DNA of 12,578 nt from Clostridiaceae bacterium UBA6085. Lineage in GTDB: Bacteria; Bacillota; Clostridia; Clostridiales; Clostridiaceae. The stretch is from positions 1-12,578 of the forward strand of contig DIXH01000061.1 in NCBI GenBank assembly GCA_002428605.1, given 5' to 3'. Shown here in pieces: positions 11,321 through 12,578 of the stretch. The first letter of the stretch is position 1. Every line of letters begins with the position of its first letter. A program made the position numbers and the translations under genes. Below the pieces are notes generated by a model that worked only from the letters and a program-made list of their open reading frames with translations, was not told the DNA's origin and searched no databases.

Positions 11321-11515
11321 CATACCAAGGACGAAGGGCAGAGCAGCCCGTTACAAATGATAAGCGGCGTGAGAAACTAAAGAACCACTGCCAGGTGAAG
11401 CACACTTAAGATGAATGACTGAAAAACTAAAGAGTAAAATGCACAGCCGGAAGCTTTCGCTTCCGGCTGCTTGCATCATATGGGCAATGATCACCATGGA
11501 GGTCTGCTCCAAAGC
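11320..11515 (+). ncRNA. Putative structured non-coding RNA (raiA motif is the first class to test)
   Basis: About 200 purine-rich bases without a coding frame on either strand. Several pairings are visible: GGGC-AGAGCA-GCCC (11336-11349), AGGTG-AAGCA-CACTT (11393-11405), a very strong AGCCGGAAGC-TTTC-GCTTCCGGCT (11445-11468) and TGGAG-GTCTG-CTCCA (11497-11511). Loop GAGCAG (11341-11346) can pair with CTGCTC (11504-11509), closing the 5' and 3' ends. GGCAG (11337-11341) can alternatively pair with CTGCC (11388-11392). AAACTAAAGA occurs twice, 50 bases apart (11374 and 11424), both in unpaired-looking positions. Length, purine-rich single-stranded stretches and end-to-end pairing recall the Firmicute raiA motif RNA, but that name is from memory only. 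Transcription direction is inferred from G/A strand bias. Confidence 0.5.
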
Positions 11516-11564
11516 GAATTATGAAATGAAAAGCGAAATGCGTTGAAGTGAATAGGAAAAAGAA

Positions 11565-11597
11565 AGGCTCTGATGAGGCTTAACCTCATCAGAGCCT
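11565..11597 (-). terminator. Intrinsic terminator of fba
   Basis: AGGCTCTGATGAGG pairs with CCTCATCAGAGCCT (14 bp, 5-base loop). On the minus strand TTTCTTTTTCC follows. It lies 5 bases past the fba stop. Confidence 0.9.
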
Positions 11598-11602
11598 GTA
11601 TC

Positions 11603-12529
11603 TTATGCCATGCTGTTCGCTGAACCAAGAACATCGTCGATCTTTTCCTCGACAAGCTTCTGGATCTCTTTTCTGGCTGCTCCCATGTACTTCCTTGGGT
11701 CGAACTCAGATGGGTTCTCAGCGAGGAACTTCCTTAGTGCTGCTGTCATCGCAAGCCTTATGTCGGTGTCCATGTTTACCTTGCACACTGCCATCTCTGA
11801 GGCTCTTCTAAGCATTTCCTTCGGAACTCCCTGTGCTCCCTTTATGGCTCCGCCGAACTGGTTGCATGTTGCTACATGCTCCTGGCTTACAGCTGATGCT
11901 CCGTGGAGTACTATCGGATAACCTGGCAGTCTGTTTCCGATCTCCTCAAGGATATCGAACTTCAGCTCAGGTGTTCCTGCGAACTTGAACGCACCATGTG
12001 AGGTTCCGATTGCTATCGCGAGTGAATCGCAGCCTGTCCTCTGTACGAATTCAACCGCTTCATCAGGCTGGGTGTAGACATGTTTTTCCGAGTGGACATC
12101 ATCCTCTACTCCGGCAAGCACTCCAAGCTCAGCTTCAACGACTACGCCCCTTGCGTGGGCATAATCAACTATTTCCTTCGTAAGCCTTACATTCTCCTCG
12201 AAGTCATAGTGTGATCCGTCGAACATTACAGATGTGAATCCGGCTTCTATTACCTGCTTCACAGTCTCAAGGTCCGGACCGTGGTCAAGATGAACAGCGA
12301 TGTCTATCCCTGTTTCCTTTATTGCCGCATCCACCATGTTCATGAGATACTCCGGACCTGCATATTTCAGCGCTCCTGTTGAAACCTGGAGTATTACTGC
12401 AGAGTTCCTGGATTTGCACGCATTCACTACGCCCTGTATGATCTCCATGTCATTGATGTTGAACGCACCGATGGAATATTTACCTTCATAAGCTTTTCTG
12501 AACATTTCTTTGGTTGTTACTAATGCCAT
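11603..12529 (-). CDS. fba: Class II fructose-1,6-bisphosphate aldolase
   Basis: A 308-residue zinc aldolase cleaving fructose-1,6-bisphosphate to dihydroxyacetone phosphate and glyceraldehyde-3-phosphate, central to glycolysis and gluconeogenesis. ATG 12529 is chosen because AAAGGTGG lies 7 bases upstream; a further in-frame start to 12556 would put that site inside the gene. Family motifs are GAFNINDMEI (21-30), HLDHG with catalytic Asp82 and zinc ligand His83, VEAELGVLAG (Glu132, Glu134), AIGTSHGAFKF with His178, VLHGASAV with His209, and KVNMDTDIRLA near the C-terminus. Length suits the B. subtilis-like branch. A tagatose-bisphosphate aldolase is the main alternative, since the families are close, but the glycolytic enzyme is more likely for a single-gene unit. 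A terminator follows at 11565-11597. Confidence 0.92.
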   Translation of the reverse strand: MALVTTKEMFRKAYEGKYSIGAFNINDMEIIQGVVNACKSRNSAVILQVSTGALKYAGPEYLMNMVDAAIKETGIDIAVHLDHGPDLETVKQVIEAGFTSVMFDGSHYDFEENVRLTKEIVDYAHARGVVVEAELGVLAGVEDDVHSEKHVYTQPDEAVEFVQRTGCDSLAIAIGTSHGAFKFAGTPELKFDILEEIGNRLPGYPIVLHGASAVSQEHVATCNQFGGAIKGAQGVPKEMLRRASEMAVCKVNMDTDIRLAMTAALRKFLAENPSEFDPRKYMGAARKEIQKLVEEKIDDVLGSANSMA

Positions 12530-12549
12530 TTGTTGACCACCTTTCATAT

Positions 12550-12578
12550 GGGACAATTTTGTACCCGTAGGGACAATT
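12550..12578. repeat. GGGACAATT direct repeat upstream of fba
   Basis: GGGACAATT occurs at 12550-12558 and 12570-12578, starts 20 bp apart, just before the fba ribosome binding site. Read with the gene it is AATTGTCCC twice. It may be an operator or the edge of a longer array cut by the window. No promoter can be assigned in the bases left. Confidence 0.4.

Noticed and set aside
11441..11470. Strong hairpin as an ordinary terminator of the small gene
   Set aside because: No T tract follows on the plus strand, and it lies about 150 bases past the stop within other paired elements, so it is treated as part of the candidate RNA.
1..12578. CRISPR array, tRNA, rRNA or phage genes
   Set aside because: No evenly spaced repeat series, no tRNA cloverleaf and no rRNA-like sequence was seen. 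Mobile content is limited to the two insertion sequences.

Overview
The window looks like chromosome of an anaerobic Firmicute, probably a Clostridia-class organism. The evidence is a class III (oxygen-sensitive) ribonucleotide reductase, a leucine T-box riboswitch, purine-rich Shine-Dalgarno sites, many intrinsic terminators, and a strong preference for AGG arginine codons in the resident genes. I cannot name a genus. No tRNA, rRNA or CRISPR array is visible.

Left third (1-3200), accessory and mobile. The window opens inside an ISL3-type transposase gene (minus strand), whose element end near 222 appears to have cut off the 5' end of a multi-pass membrane protein gene (248-1060). Just after that gene lies an IS1634-type insertion sequence (about 1133-3081). 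It is flanked by a 106-bp direct repeat (1027-1132 and 3082-3187) with one mismatch, matching the long target duplications known for that family. Its transposase (1240-2916) has His where the first catalytic Asp is expected, so this copy may be dead.

Middle (3200-7480). A possible 18-codon ORF with a strong ribosome binding site is followed by a 149-residue protein of unknown function, whose promoter region holds a Fur-box-like dyad. Next is the nrdD-nrdG operon: anaerobic NTP reductase and its radical-SAM activase, one base apart. It has a clear promoter and two NrdR-box-like sites whose starts lie 31 bp apart. A small cysteine-rich YgbA-family (nitric-oxide-responsive) gene follows.

Right (7500-12578), mostly housekeeping on the minus strand. 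leuS sits behind a strong promoter and a T-box leader with a CUC leucine specifier. Upstream of it is a CYTH-domain (class IV adenylate cyclase/triphosphatase-like) gene. A small helical protein gene on the plus strand (11101-11298) has alternating CAATAC/GTATTG half-sites over its promoter region. It is followed by about 200 bp without a coding frame that looks like a structured non-coding RNA; the raiA motif is the first class to test. Class II fructose-bisphosphate aldolase (fba) ends the window.

The strongest leads are the putative RNA at about 11320-11515, the half-site array before the small protein, the long IS1634 duplication with its substituted transposase, and the unknown protein under a Fur-like site. 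I found no convincing new multi-gene system.
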